From positions 1-7,575 of the forward strand of contig JAGSPQ010000146.1 of assembly GCA_018262385.1 (NCBI GenBank): DNA of 7,575 nt. The letters run 5' to 3'. Below, in pieces: positions 1 to 6,095 of the stretch. The stretch is from Myxococcaceae bacterium (GTDB taxonomy: Bacteria > Myxococcota > Myxococcia > Myxococcales > Myxococcaceae). Below the pieces are notes generated by a model that saw only the letters and a program-made list of their open reading frames with translations, had not been told where the DNA came from and searched no databases. Position 1 is the first letter of the stretch. Each line of letters starts with the position of its first letter. The position numbers and the translations under genes are program-made.

Positions 1-37
1 GGCGATCATCGCCAACGTCTTCGACGAGGAGTACCGC

Positions 38-928
38 GTGCTCAAGGAGCTGCTCTCGCCCCGCACCAAGACCAGGCCGATCGAGGGCCGCCGCGACGGC
101 GACTTCGAGCTGGTGACGCTGAAGAGCGGCGCCCGCGCCGTCCGCCACCTCGGCCACGGCGAGGTGATGCATCCGGGCGTCGGACCCTGGGAAGAGGCCA
201 ACCACCTCTACGTGAAGCAGACCGGGCTGCAGGAGCTGATCTCGCTCAAGGGTGCCCGCCGCCCCGGGGAGAAGGCGCTGCGGATCCTCGACATCGGCCT
301 GGGCGCCGCCTCGAACGCGGTCGCGGCCCTCACCTGCGCCCGCGAAGTCGGAGCCGGCCGCCGCCGCGGCGTCGAGGTCGTCAGCCTCGAGCACGATCTG
401 GCTCCGCTCCGCCTGGCGCTCGACGATCCGGAAGGGTTCGACTTCCTCGTCCCATTCGCCGACGCGGCGCGGACGCTGATCAAGGAAGGCTTCTGGGAAG
501 GAGAGGGCCTGCAGTGGCGCCTGCTCACCGGCGACGCGCTGCACAAGCTGGAGGAAGCGGGGAAGGACTTCGAGCTCGTCTTCCAGGATCCGTTCTCCCC
601 CGATCAGAACCCGAGCCTGTGGACGGTGAAGTGGCTCGAGCGGGTCCGCGCCCTCGCCCACCCCGATGGGATGCAGCTGGTCACCTACAGCTCGGCCACT
701 CCCACCCGCGTCTCCCTGCTGCTGGCGGGCTACTTCGTCGGCGCCGGCGTCTCCACCGGCCTGCGCGGAGAGACCACGATCGCCTCGACCCGGCTCGAGC
801 TGCTGCGCCAGCCGCTGCAGCACCGCTGGCTCAAGCGGTGGGAACGCTCGAGCGCCCGCGCCCCGCACGGCGCCGAGCTGACGCCTCAGATGGAAGAGCT
901 GATTCGAAAGCACCCTCAGTTCGTCTGA
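38..928 (+). CDS. MnmC/MnmD-family tRNA 5-(aminomethyl)-2-thiouridine methyltransferase (possibly 5'-partial)
   Basis: Probable cytoplasmic SAM-dependent methyltransferase that completes the methylaminomethyl group on the wobble uridine (U34) of certain tRNAs. Seen: a Rossmann SAM motif I, ILDIGLGAASNA, at residues 83-94; an acidic SLEHD at about 116-120; and the family signature D-P-F-S-P-x-x-N-P-x-x-W at about 184-195, which matches the DxFxPxxNPxxW of MnmC methyltransferase domains. No FAD oxidase half follows, so this is a stand-alone methyltransferase as in MnmD. The usual C-terminal GxGRKRE element is replaced by GLRGETTIAST (about 241-251), so the substrate is less certain than the fold. 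The GTG at 38 has a good SD (GAGGAG, 26-31), but the same frame is open to base 2 and reads IIANVFDEEYR, which looks like real protein; the true start may lie upstream. The 3' end overlaps the convergent gene by 13 bases. Confidence 0.82.
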   Translation: MLKELLSPRTKTRPIEGRRDGDFELVTLKSGARAVRHLGHGEVMHPGVGPWEEANHLYVKQTGLQELISLKGARRPGEKALRILDIGLGAASNAVAALTCAREVGAGRRRGVEVVSLEHDLAPLRLALDDPEGFDFLVPFADAARTLIKEGFWEGEGLQWRLLTGDALHKLEEAGKDFELVFQDPFSPDQNPSLWTVKWLERVRALAHPDGMQLVTYSSATPTRVSLLLAGYFVGAGVSTGLRGETTIASTRLELLRQPLQHRWLKRWERSSARAPHGAELTPQMEELIRKHPQFV

Positions 929-1275
929 GCCGCCGGCGCCGCAAGCCGCCCGAAGACCAGCTCGTCGAGCACCCAGCAGATCGCCACCCCGACCGCGGTG
1001 CCGAGCAGATCCCAGGTCAGATCCTTCGCCGACGCGCCGCCAGGGCCGCTCGCGTCCCACAGCTCCTTCCCGATTCCGGCCAGCAGCGCCACCGACGCGC
1101 CGTAGGCGGCCCGCACTTTCGGTGAGGGCGAGAAGGTCGTCGCCGCGCCGTAGCCGGCGATCGCCAGCGCGCTGCTGAACCCGAAGTGGAGCGCCTTGTC
1201 CGACCCGAACCAGGGATCCGGATCGGCGCGGGCAGTCGTGGCGGCGAGGAGCAGCGCAATCGCCGCTCCCCGCAT
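916..1275 (-). CDS. YfiM/DUF2279-like small exported or membrane protein, 119 aa
   Basis: Small envelope protein of unknown biochemical role. Seen: an N-terminal signal-like segment (residues 1-17, possible cut ARA|D), then DKALHF (26-31), a hydrophobic stretch at about 57-69 running into GKELWD (69-74), the motif S-A-K-D-L-T-W-D (82-89), and a last hydrophobic stretch at about 91-104. The order DKxxHF ... GxxKExxD ... KDLxxDxxG is the pattern known from the YfiM/DUF2279 lipoprotein family, but there is no lipobox cysteine here. The ATG at 1273-1275 lies 8 bases after the protease stop and has only a weak GAAG upstream, so translation probably depends on ribosomes arriving from the protease gene. 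A much longer open frame runs upstream in the same register, but it is the Arg-rich shadow of the protease and is rejected. The 3' end overlaps the methyltransferase gene tail to tail. Confidence 0.8.
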   Translation of the reverse strand: MRGAAIALLLAATTARADPDPWFGSDKALHFGFSSALAIAGYGAATTFSPSPKVRAAYGASVALLAGIGKELWDASGPGGASAKDLTWDLLGTAVGVAICWVLDELVFGRLAAPAAQTN

Positions 1276-1283
1276 CGTGCGCT

Positions 1284-3743
1284 TCAGCTGAGCTTCCGGC
1301 GCCGCAGGCCGAGCGCGACGATCATCAGCAACGGCCACGCGGCCAGTCCCCCGAACCCGGTGCCGCAGGCGCAGCCCGGAGCCCCGGTGCCCGTTCCGCC
1401 GCCCGTGCCGTCCCCGCCGCCTGCGCCGGATCCCGCCCCGCCGGAGCCACCGGTGCCCGCCTGGCACACGTTCGAGACGCAGCTGCGGCTGCAGCAGGCC
1501 GAGGAGGTGACGCACGGATCGTTCGCCCCGATGCACGAGCTGCTGCCTCCGCCGCTGCCACCGGAGCCGCCAGTGCCGCCGGAGCCGCCGCTGCCCCCGC
1601 CACTTCCGCCGGTTCCGCCACCCGTTCCGCCCACCGGCTGGCAGACGGTGCCGACGCAGTTGCCTGAGCAGCACGACGCCGAGGTGGTGCAGTTGAAGCT
1701 GTTGACGATGCACCCGCTGCCGCCGCCCCCGCCCGTGCCGGTCTGGGGCAGCTGGCAGTACGGCAGCCCGCCCAGGTACGACCGGCACTCGAGGCCGGCC
1801 GCGCACGTCGGAGTGTTGATGTTGCACTCGGCCCGGCAGGCGCCCGCGATGCACCTCAATCCAGACTGGCAGGAACGGACCGGGTTTGCACCGCAAGCCT
1901 GATCGACCCCCACCTTCTGATCGCTGCACGCGCAGACGCCGGTGCCGTCCCCCAACTGCTGGACACAGTCCACCGTGCCGGGCTGGCCGCAGGTGGTGGT
2001 CGAGTTGACGTTGCACGGCTCGTAGCAACGGCCGTTCGAGCAGCTGAGCCCCGACGCGCAGGTGGGGGTGCTGGTCGCGCAGGCGGCGCACCGCTGGCCG
2101 GCGATGTCCGGAACGCAGACTGCCTTTCCGCTGACCGCCTGGCAGATCTCGCCCTGGTTGCAGGTCGCGTTGTTGCCCAGCGTGCACGGCTTCTTGCAGG
2201 TGGCGGGAGTGCCGACGCACAGCAGCCCGGTCTGGCAGGCGAAGAACCCCCCGCTGGGCTGCACGCCGCACACCCCGTTCACGGTCGCCACCTCGTCCGA
2301 GCAGGCGCAGACGCCGCTGGTGCCGCCCTGGTCCAGGCACGCGCCGCAGGTGCCGGGGCTCTGGGGATTGCACAGCAGGTGGCAGCGCCCGGCGAGGCAC
2401 GAGGCGCCGTTGAGGCAGGGCGTGGTCGTGTTGCAGGCGGTACACAGCGCCGCGCCGGTGCTCGGGTAGCAGATCTTGTCGGTCGAGCTGGCGAGCTGGG
2501 TACAGGCGAAGCCCGACCCGCACGCGCCGTTCGGACAGTTGTTGCAGCTGTTCGTTCCGGCGCAGCAGGTGCGGCAGTACGCCTCGGCGTTGGTGCCGAT
2601 GCAGATCCCACAGGGCTTGCAGAACTCCGACAGCTCGCAGTGATCGCCCGGGTTGCCGGTCGGATCGCACAGCCCGTTCAAGCAGGTGTAGCCGACCGCG
2701 CAGGTCGACTGCCCGGTGCCGGTGCACTGGTTGGTGCAGGCGGCGTTGGGAGCACACAGCCCGCCCGCGGTGGTCGAGATGCAGCTGTAGCCATTGCCGC
2801 ACGCCGCCGCGCTGGTGCAGGTCGCCGAGCAGAAGAAGTGCCCGCTGCCGTCGGTGACGCACTGGCCAGTGCTGCAGTTGGCGCCGCTGCTGCAGAACTT
2901 ACAGAGGTCGGCCGCGCCCAGCTGGGGAAGGCACGCCATCCCGCCGCCCTGGGCGTTCTGACAGGTGTAACCGGTGAGGCAGGTCTGGGTGGTGCAGACG
3001 GTGGTGCAGATGCCCGCGGTGGTGCCTGCCGCGCTCTTGCAGACGCGGCCAGTTGGTGTGCAGTTGGCGTTGGTCGAGCAGGGGCTGCCCTGCGAGCCGG
3101 TCGCGCCCGGGTACACCGTGCAGACGTCGGTGATGTCCGGCGCCTGGAGCGCGCGCTTGCACTGACCGTTGGCGACCGTCGGGTACATCACCGAGACCGC
3201 GCTGCTCGAGTGATCGAGCCCGAGGAAGTGGCCCGACTCGTGGAGGAGCACGCTCTCGTAGTCGAAGGCGTTGAACGCGCCGCCGCACAGGTCGGACCAG
3301 GTGACGTTGTTGTTCATCGCCAGGTCCGCTTCGTCCAGCTGCCCGGTGGCCGGGAAGTACTGGGTGAAGGTGATCCCGAGCGTGGACGCGCCCCACGCGA
3401 AGCTCGAGCCGGTGAGCCAGCCGACGCTGTTGAGGTTGTCGGTCGAGCTGATCATCGCCTGACCGCCGGGGCTGGCGAACGCCCCGGTGTAGGTGACGTC
3501 CCAGGTGGTCGCGCCGGGGCAGGTGGTGACCTTGGTCTTGCCCCAGTTGGTGAACGCCGCCTGGGTCCGGCCCACCACCGTCGAGTACGCGATGCCGCCG
3601 TTGATCGAGGTGGTCCCGGCGTTGTCGACCGAGGACGCGATTCGATAGTTGACCGGCAGGGTGAACCACTTCTTCCCGCTCGGATCGGCCGAGGCGACCG
3701 AAGAGGCCAGCAGCAGCAGCGCGAGCGCGCGGTGCAGCCTCAT
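1284..3743 (-). CDS. Matrixin-type secreted zinc metalloprotease with Cys-rich stalk and MYXO-CTERM tail, 819 aa
   Basis: Predicted surface-anchored metalloprotease. Seen: a signal peptide (1-19, cut ASA|D); a catalytic domain (about 25-213) with the zinc-binding motif HESGHFLGLDH at 168-178 (ligands H168, H172, H178; catalytic E169) and a Met-turn SVMYP at 184-188, both hallmarks of metzincins and most like matrixins; then a Cys-rich region (about 222-664) with a tandem duplication; two six-cysteine modules (678-701 and 737-760) joined by a Gly/Ser/Thr linker; and a C-terminal tail (about 789-819) of Cys motif, hydrophobic helix and RRRK. That tail matches MYXO-CTERM sorting signals, known to be processed by myxosortase and linked to type II secretion. 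Start: the ATG at 3741-3743 overlaps the upstream stop by four bases and has a strong SD (GGAAGGTGG). Substrate unknown; possibly proteins of prey or of its own cell surface. Confidence 0.93.
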   Translation of the reverse strand: MRLHRALALLLLASSVASADPSGKKWFTLPVNYRIASSVDNAGTTSINGGIAYSTVVGRTQAAFTNWGKTKVTTCPGATTWDVTYTGAFASPGGQAMISSTDNLNSVGWLTGSSFAWGASTLGITFTQYFPATGQLDEADLAMNNNVTWSDLCGGAFNAFDYESVLLHESGHFLGLDHSSSAVSVMYPTVANGQCKRALQAPDITDVCTVYPGATGSQGSPCSTNANCTPTGRVCKSAAGTTAGICTTVCTTQTCLTGYTCQNAQGGGMACLPQLGAADLCKFCSSGANCSTGQCVTDGSGHFFCSATCTSAAACGNGYSCISTTAGGLCAPNAACTNQCTGTGQSTCAVGYTCLNGLCDPTGNPGDHCELSEFCKPCGICIGTNAEAYCRTCCAGTNSCNNCPNGACGSGFACTQLASSTDKICYPSTGAALCTACNTTTPCLNGASCLAGRCHLLCNPQSPGTCGACLDQGGTSGVCACSDEVATVNGVCGVQPSGGFFACQTGLLCVGTPATCKKPCTLGNNATCNQGEICQAVSGKAVCVPDIAGQRCAACATSTPTCASGLSCSNGRCYEPCNVNSTTTCGQPGTVDCVQQLGDGTGVCACSDQKVGVDQACGANPVRSCQSGLRCIAGACRAECNINTPTCAAGLECRSYLGGLPYCQLPQTGTGGGGGSGCIVNSFNCTTSASCCSGNCVGTVCQPVGGTGGGTGGSGGGSGGSGGTGGSGGSGGGSSSCIGANDPCVTSSACCSRSCVSNVCQAGTGGSGGAGSGAGGGDGTGGGTGTGAPGCACGTGFGGLAAWPLLMIVALGLRRRKLS
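1287..1379 (-). other. MYXO-CTERM-type sorting signal of the protease
   Basis: Residues 789-819 hold P-G-C-A-C-G, a hydrophobic segment (about 799-812) and the basic end RRRKLS. This three-part layout is the MYXO-CTERM pattern: the Cys is the expected processing site, the helix spans the inner membrane and the basic end stays in the cytoplasm. A Gly-rich spacer (about 763-788) precedes it. Confidence 0.85.
1464..1535 (-). other. Six-cysteine knottin-like module 2 in the protease
   Basis: Residues 737-760 repeat exactly the spacing of module 1 (cysteines 737, 744, 750, 751, 755, 760) with moderate identity outside the cysteines (shared S-A-C/S-C-C-S and the ending V-C-Q). The two modules are separated by a Gly/Ser/Thr linker at about 702-736, encoded by low-complexity DNA at 1536-1640. 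Confidence 0.65.
1641..1712 (-). other. Six-cysteine knottin-like module 1 in the protease
   Basis: Residues 678-701 show C-x6-C-x5-C-C-x3-C-x4-C (cysteines 678, 685, 691, 692, 696, 701). This spacing fits the inhibitor cystine knot layout of conotoxins and knottins. The spacing is seen; the fold is inferred. Confidence 0.65.
1749..2444 (-). repeat. Tandem duplication of a ~112-residue Cys-rich unit in the protease stalk
   Basis: Residues 434-547 and 552-665 align with a period of about 118 residues. Both start C-x2-C, then run through GRC...CN, T-C-G, a shared GVCACSD, VxGVCG or VDQACG, CQ-[ST]-G-L-x-C, a Pro/Ala-C-[KR]-x-x-C, then T-C-x-x-G-x-x-C and a final x-x-C-x-[LV]-P. The copies differ clearly in sequence, so the duplication is old. 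The region reads as an extended disulfide-rich stalk between the catalytic domain and the membrane tail. Confidence 0.8.
3210..3242 (-). other. Zinc-binding motif HExxHxxGxxH of the matrixin protease
   Basis: Encodes HESGHFLGLDH (residues 168-178). All three histidine ligands, the catalytic Glu and the Gly are present, and the Met of the Met-turn follows 8 residues after the last ligand, so the enzyme looks catalytically intact. Confidence 0.93.
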
Positions 3744-4318
3744 TTGCCACCTTCCTTCAGCGCGCCGCGCACCCGCGAGAGGAACACGTCCGGCGGTCCG
3801 AGATCCTCTTCCGGCTTCACCAGCCGCAGCGGATCCCGGTTCGGCTGCCGGTCGGCGAAGGCCAGCCCGCCGAGGTGGCGCACCGCCTTCAGCTCGCCCT
3901 TGCTCGACTGCTCGAAGTCGACTTTGCCCGCCGACAGCGCGCGCAGGATGAAGACCCCCGGCTCGTCGGGCGCCTGCTCGAGGAACAGCACCGAGTCCTG
4001 CCCGGTGACGAACCGGCCGGCGCCGGCGACATGGGTGCCGCGGTTGCCGATTTCGCCGCCCGGCTGCTTCACCAGGATCGACGCGGTCCGCGCCCCCTTC
4101 AGCACCTCGATCACCTGGACGTCGGCGTAGGTGTTGATCCGCCCCGATCTCTCCTCGAGCTGCGGCTGCACCTGGACGATCCGGCCGCGCACCACCACCG
4201 TCGAGGCACGCGCCATTTCTTCGATCGTCTCGCCGATCACCACCGTCGCGAACACCGCCGACGGAACGAGAACGAGAAGGAGAGCGATGACGATCGCCCA
4301 GCGGCTCACAAGCTTCAT
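3740..4318 (-). CDS. Secreted protein of unknown function coupled to the matrixin protease, 192 aa
   Basis: I do not recognise a named family. Seen: a signal peptide with a long hydrophobic core (1-24, cut VFA|T); a beta-rich core with VVVRGRIVQVQPQ (about 41-53), TYADVQVIEVLKG (63-75), ILVKQPGGEIG (81-91) and DSVLFLEQ (108-115); and a charged C-terminal part (about 134-192) with no second hydrophobic segment or cysteine. It is likely periplasmic or secreted. The stop codon shares ATGA with the protease start, so the two are probably made together; a chaperone, inhibitor or processing partner of the protease is a reasonable guess but only a guess from position. The start ATG has AGGAG 10 bases upstream and an adjacent signal peptide, which fixes it well. 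First gene of the three-gene unit. Confidence 0.85.
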   Translation of the reverse strand: MKLVSRWAIVIALLLVLVPSAVFATVVIGETIEEMARASTVVVRGRIVQVQPQLEERSGRINTYADVQVIEVLKGARTASILVKQPGGEIGNRGTHVAGAGRFVTGQDSVLFLEQAPDEPGVFILRALSAGKVDFEQSSKGELKAVRHLGGLAFADRQPNRDPLRLVKPEEDLGPPDVFLSRVRGALKEGGK

Positions 4319-4328
4319 GGGAGAGGTG

Positions 4329-4333
4329 CTCCT
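4329..4333 (-). promoter_or_regulatory. Ribosome binding site of the 192-aa secreted protein gene
   Basis: AGGAG on the minus strand, with 10 bases between it and the ATG at 4318. It supports this start; spacing is slightly long. Confidence 0.6.
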
Positions 4334-4336
4334 GGT

Positions 4337-4379
4337 GACTTCCGGCCGAAAGTCAGAGGGAAAGAGTCTACCGGAAGTC
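4337..4379. promoter_or_regulatory. Triple GACTTCCGG motif in the divergent promoter region (candidate operator)
   Basis: GACTTCCGG at 4337-4345 has an exact inverted copy at 4371-4379 (25-base spacer) and a one-mismatch inverted copy directly abutting it at 4346-4354 (CCGAAAGTC), which makes an 18-bp near-palindrome. The array fills most of the gap between the divergently transcribed 192-aa protein gene and the DsrE gene and ends beside the A+T-rich -10-like element. This arrangement suggests a binding site for a dimeric regulator. The alternative is a stem-loop in the leader of the minus-strand transcript. Confidence 0.5.
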
Positions 4380-4398
4380 TTATCCCCTTTCCCTTAAG

Positions 4399-4406
4399 CT
4401 TATAGT
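4399..4406. promoter_or_regulatory. Candidate -10 element(s) for the divergent genes
   Basis: TATAGT on the plus strand (4401-4406) overlaps TATAAG on the minus strand (4404-4399), in the only clearly A+T-rich patch of the window. The plus-strand element lies 9 bases before the DsrE ATG, so transcription would begin almost at the start codon. No convincing -35 hexamer is seen on either strand. Confidence 0.35.
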
Positions 4407-4415
4407 GGCCGCTCC

Positions 4416-4808
4416 ATGGCCGGCCGCGTCGTGTTCTTCGTCCAGTCCCCCAGCTTCGAAGCCGCGTGGATGGCGGGATCCCTCGGGATCACCTCGGCGG
4501 CGATGGGCGACGACGTGTTCTTCGTCTTCTCGTTCGACGCGCTGCGCGCCCTGGCCCGCGATCACTTCGGCAAGCCGCTGAGCGAGCGCGAGGCGGTCGA
4601 GAGCGCCCGGGCCGATGGCCTCGGCGTCCCCACCCCCGCGCGGATGCTCTCTGAAGCGCGCGAGATGGGAGCGCGCTTCATCGCCTGCGACACCATGCTC
4701 AAGCTGTGCGGACTGTCACCCGCCGACCTGGGCAAGCGCATCGACGAAGTGATGGGGCTCGCCTCGATCTGGCGGCTCACCGACGGCGCGCGGGTGGCGA
4801 CCTTCTAG
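4416..4808 (+). CDS. DsrE/DsrF-like family protein, 130 aa
   Basis: Small cytoplasmic alpha/beta protein of the DsrE family, whose members act in sulfur transfer or have redox-linked roles. Seen: an N-terminal strand VVFFVQSP (5-12), a helix region, DDVFFVFSFDAL (32-43) and GARFIACDTMLKLCGL (85-100), which matches the family's 'x-x-x-A-C-x-x-S/T-M-x-x-x-G-L' element; C91 sits where DsrE-type proteins carry their conserved cysteine and C98 is a second one. It ends with a strand-like ARVATF. Length suits a single domain. There is no signal peptide. No SD precedes the ATG; with a -10-like TATAGT 9 bases upstream, a leaderless mRNA is likely. Its TAG stop and the TAG of the convergent CglB-like gene lie in one CTAG. 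Exact substrate unknown. Confidence 0.83.
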   Translation: MAGRVVFFVQSPSFEAAWMAGSLGITSAAMGDDVFFVFSFDALRALARDHFGKPLSEREAVESARADGLGVPTPARMLSEAREMGARFIACDTMLKLCGLSPADLGKRIDEVMGLASIWRLTDGARVATF

Positions 4809-6058
4809 AGGGTGTTGACGATCCGGAACTCGACCCTCACCGGGTCGATCGGCGTCGCCGCCTTCACCTTGTCGCACAGCGCGCCGGTGAAGCTGACCTT
4901 GCCGGCCGAATAGGTCCAGGTGTCCGGGGTTCCGCCCGGCTCGTTCTTTCCGTCGATCAGCACCGCGAGGAACTTCGGGTCGGCGGGGACCTCGTCGAGC
5001 GTGTAGTTGCAGATGCCCGCCGGGTCGATCGCCTTGCTGATCTCGGCCAGCGCCGCCGCCAGCTCGTTCGCATTCGTGGCCTGGAAGAACTTCCGGTTGC
5101 ACAGCTTGGTGGCGACGTTGCAGGTGTTGCCGGTGCCGCACTCCGCGTCGGTTCCGTTGATGCACTGGCGGGCGAATCCTCCGGCCTCGGCCATCGCGTT
5201 GAGCGTGTCCGGACCATCACCCGAGGCCGTCTCGGCGCCAAACCCGATCACGATCGTCCGGATGTTCTTGCCCGTGCCGCGCAGCGCGGTGACCTGGGCC
5301 GCCGAGTTGTCCTTGTCGAGGCAGCCCTGGGTGCAATAGCTGGCCGGCATGCACGACGTCGCCGGGACGAGCGTGCAGCGGCAGTTGGTGCCCGTGCAGC
5401 TGTTGGCGTTCATGCTGTTGCAGTTGGGCAGACCGTCGGTGAGCAGCAGCACGAAGTCTTCACGCGGCAACTTCGGGTCCGGATCCAGCAGCGGCGAATA
5501 CCCGCCGAGGAACTTCAGCGAGTCGCCGGTCGGCGTACCGCCCCCGACCGTCAGTGCCTGGATCTGGGTGTTGACCGCGCTCGCCGAAGCCATCAGGTCC
5601 GCGCTGAGGTCCGCCGCCTGGGCGTTCAGCTGAACCCGCACATCTGCCGCGCTGGTCGCTCCGCAGGCATCGACCGATCCGCTCGCGCCCGCGACTGCCG
5701 TCGGGAAGACCGCCATCCCCATCCAGGCGATCGTGTTGTTCGCGGTGAGGAAGGTATTCATCGCCAGCTTCAGCGCCTGGAGCCGGGTCGGGCAGCCCGC
5801 CGCGCAGGCCGGAAACCCCGACTGGTTGCACTTGGACGTGCAGGGAGCCACCGAGTCGTCGGCCGCGAAGTTCATCGAGCCCGACTTGTCGATCAGGAAC
5901 ATCAGGTTCGGCTTCAGCTGCCGGCCGATCACCGTCTTCGACTGGGTCGTCTGCGCGATCGCCAGCGGCTCGACCGGCTCGAAGTCGTACGTCTGACACC
6001 CGGCCGCCACCCCTGCTGCACTGCCCACCAGAAACGCCAACAGGATCTTGTTCTTCAT
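4805..6058 (-). CDS. cglB: VWA-domain lipoprotein resembling gliding-motility adhesin CglB, 417 aa
   Basis: Predicted outer-membrane lipoprotein adhesin. Seen: a signal peptide with lipobox-like VAAGC (C21 lipidated), a conserved-looking start of the mature protein CQTYDFEPVEPLAI (21-34), then a von Willebrand A domain with MIDAS residues DKSGS (57-61), GGTPTG (T175) and LLTDG (D208), and a VIGFGAE strand region (270-276). Besides C21 there are 18 cysteines, many clustered after D208 (213-246) and at 299-320, suggesting an oxidised extracellular protein. Length, lipoprotein signal, VWA domain and high Cys content match CglB of Myxococcus xanthus, which is known from the literature as a focal-adhesion surface adhesin of about 416 residues. 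Start: ATG at 6058 with GAGG 5 bases upstream; an upstream in-frame start at 6163 would lack a signal peptide. It lies 37 bases after the metal-binding lipoprotein gene, so probably in its operon. Assignment as cglB is by recognition, not alignment. Confidence 0.85.
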   Translation of the reverse strand: MKNKILLAFLVGSAAGVAAGCQTYDFEPVEPLAIAQTTQSKTVIGRQLKPNLMFLIDKSGSMNFAADDSVAPCTSKCNQSGFPACAAGCPTRLQALKLAMNTFLTANNTIAWMGMAVFPTAVAGASGSVDACGATSAADVRVQLNAQAADLSADLMASASAVNTQIQALTVGGGTPTGDSLKFLGGYSPLLDPDPKLPREDFVLLLTDGLPNCNSMNANSCTGTNCRCTLVPATSCMPASYCTQGCLDKDNSAAQVTALRGTGKNIRTIVIGFGAETASGDGPDTLNAMAEAGGFARQCINGTDAECGTGNTCNVATKLCNRKFFQATNANELAAALAEISKAIDPAGICNYTLDEVPADPKFLAVLIDGKNEPGGTPDTWTYSAGKVSFTGALCDKVKAATPIDPVRVEFRIVNTL

Positions 6059-6095
6059 AGAGGCCTCGCAGAGTAGCCCGTACCGCCCTTCAACG

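Noticed and set aside
929..960. GC-rich inverted segments after the methyltransferase gene as a terminator
   Set aside because: No run of T follows and the bases are coding for the YfiM-like protein on the other strand.
1536..1640. CCG-rich repetitive DNA as a tandem repeat or mobile element scar
   Set aside because: It is fully explained as coding for the Gly/Ser/Thr linker of the protease; the similar tract at about 7315-7440 encodes the linker of the lipoprotein.
1186..1902. Pro-rich plus-strand open frame
   Set aside because: The proline runs are the complement of Gly-rich linker codons in the protease.
916..2862. Long minus-strand open frame of 648 codons reaching into the protease gene
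   Set aside because: Only its last 119 codons look like protein. The rest is Arg/Gln/His-rich and is the out-of-frame shadow of the Cys-rich protease in high-G+C DNA.
2379..4130. Long plus-strand open frame opposite the protease and its upstream gene
   Set aside because: Composition is Ala/Gly/Arg-rich with no motifs, and it lies opposite two well-supported genes. It reflects the scarcity of stop codons in G+C-rich DNA.
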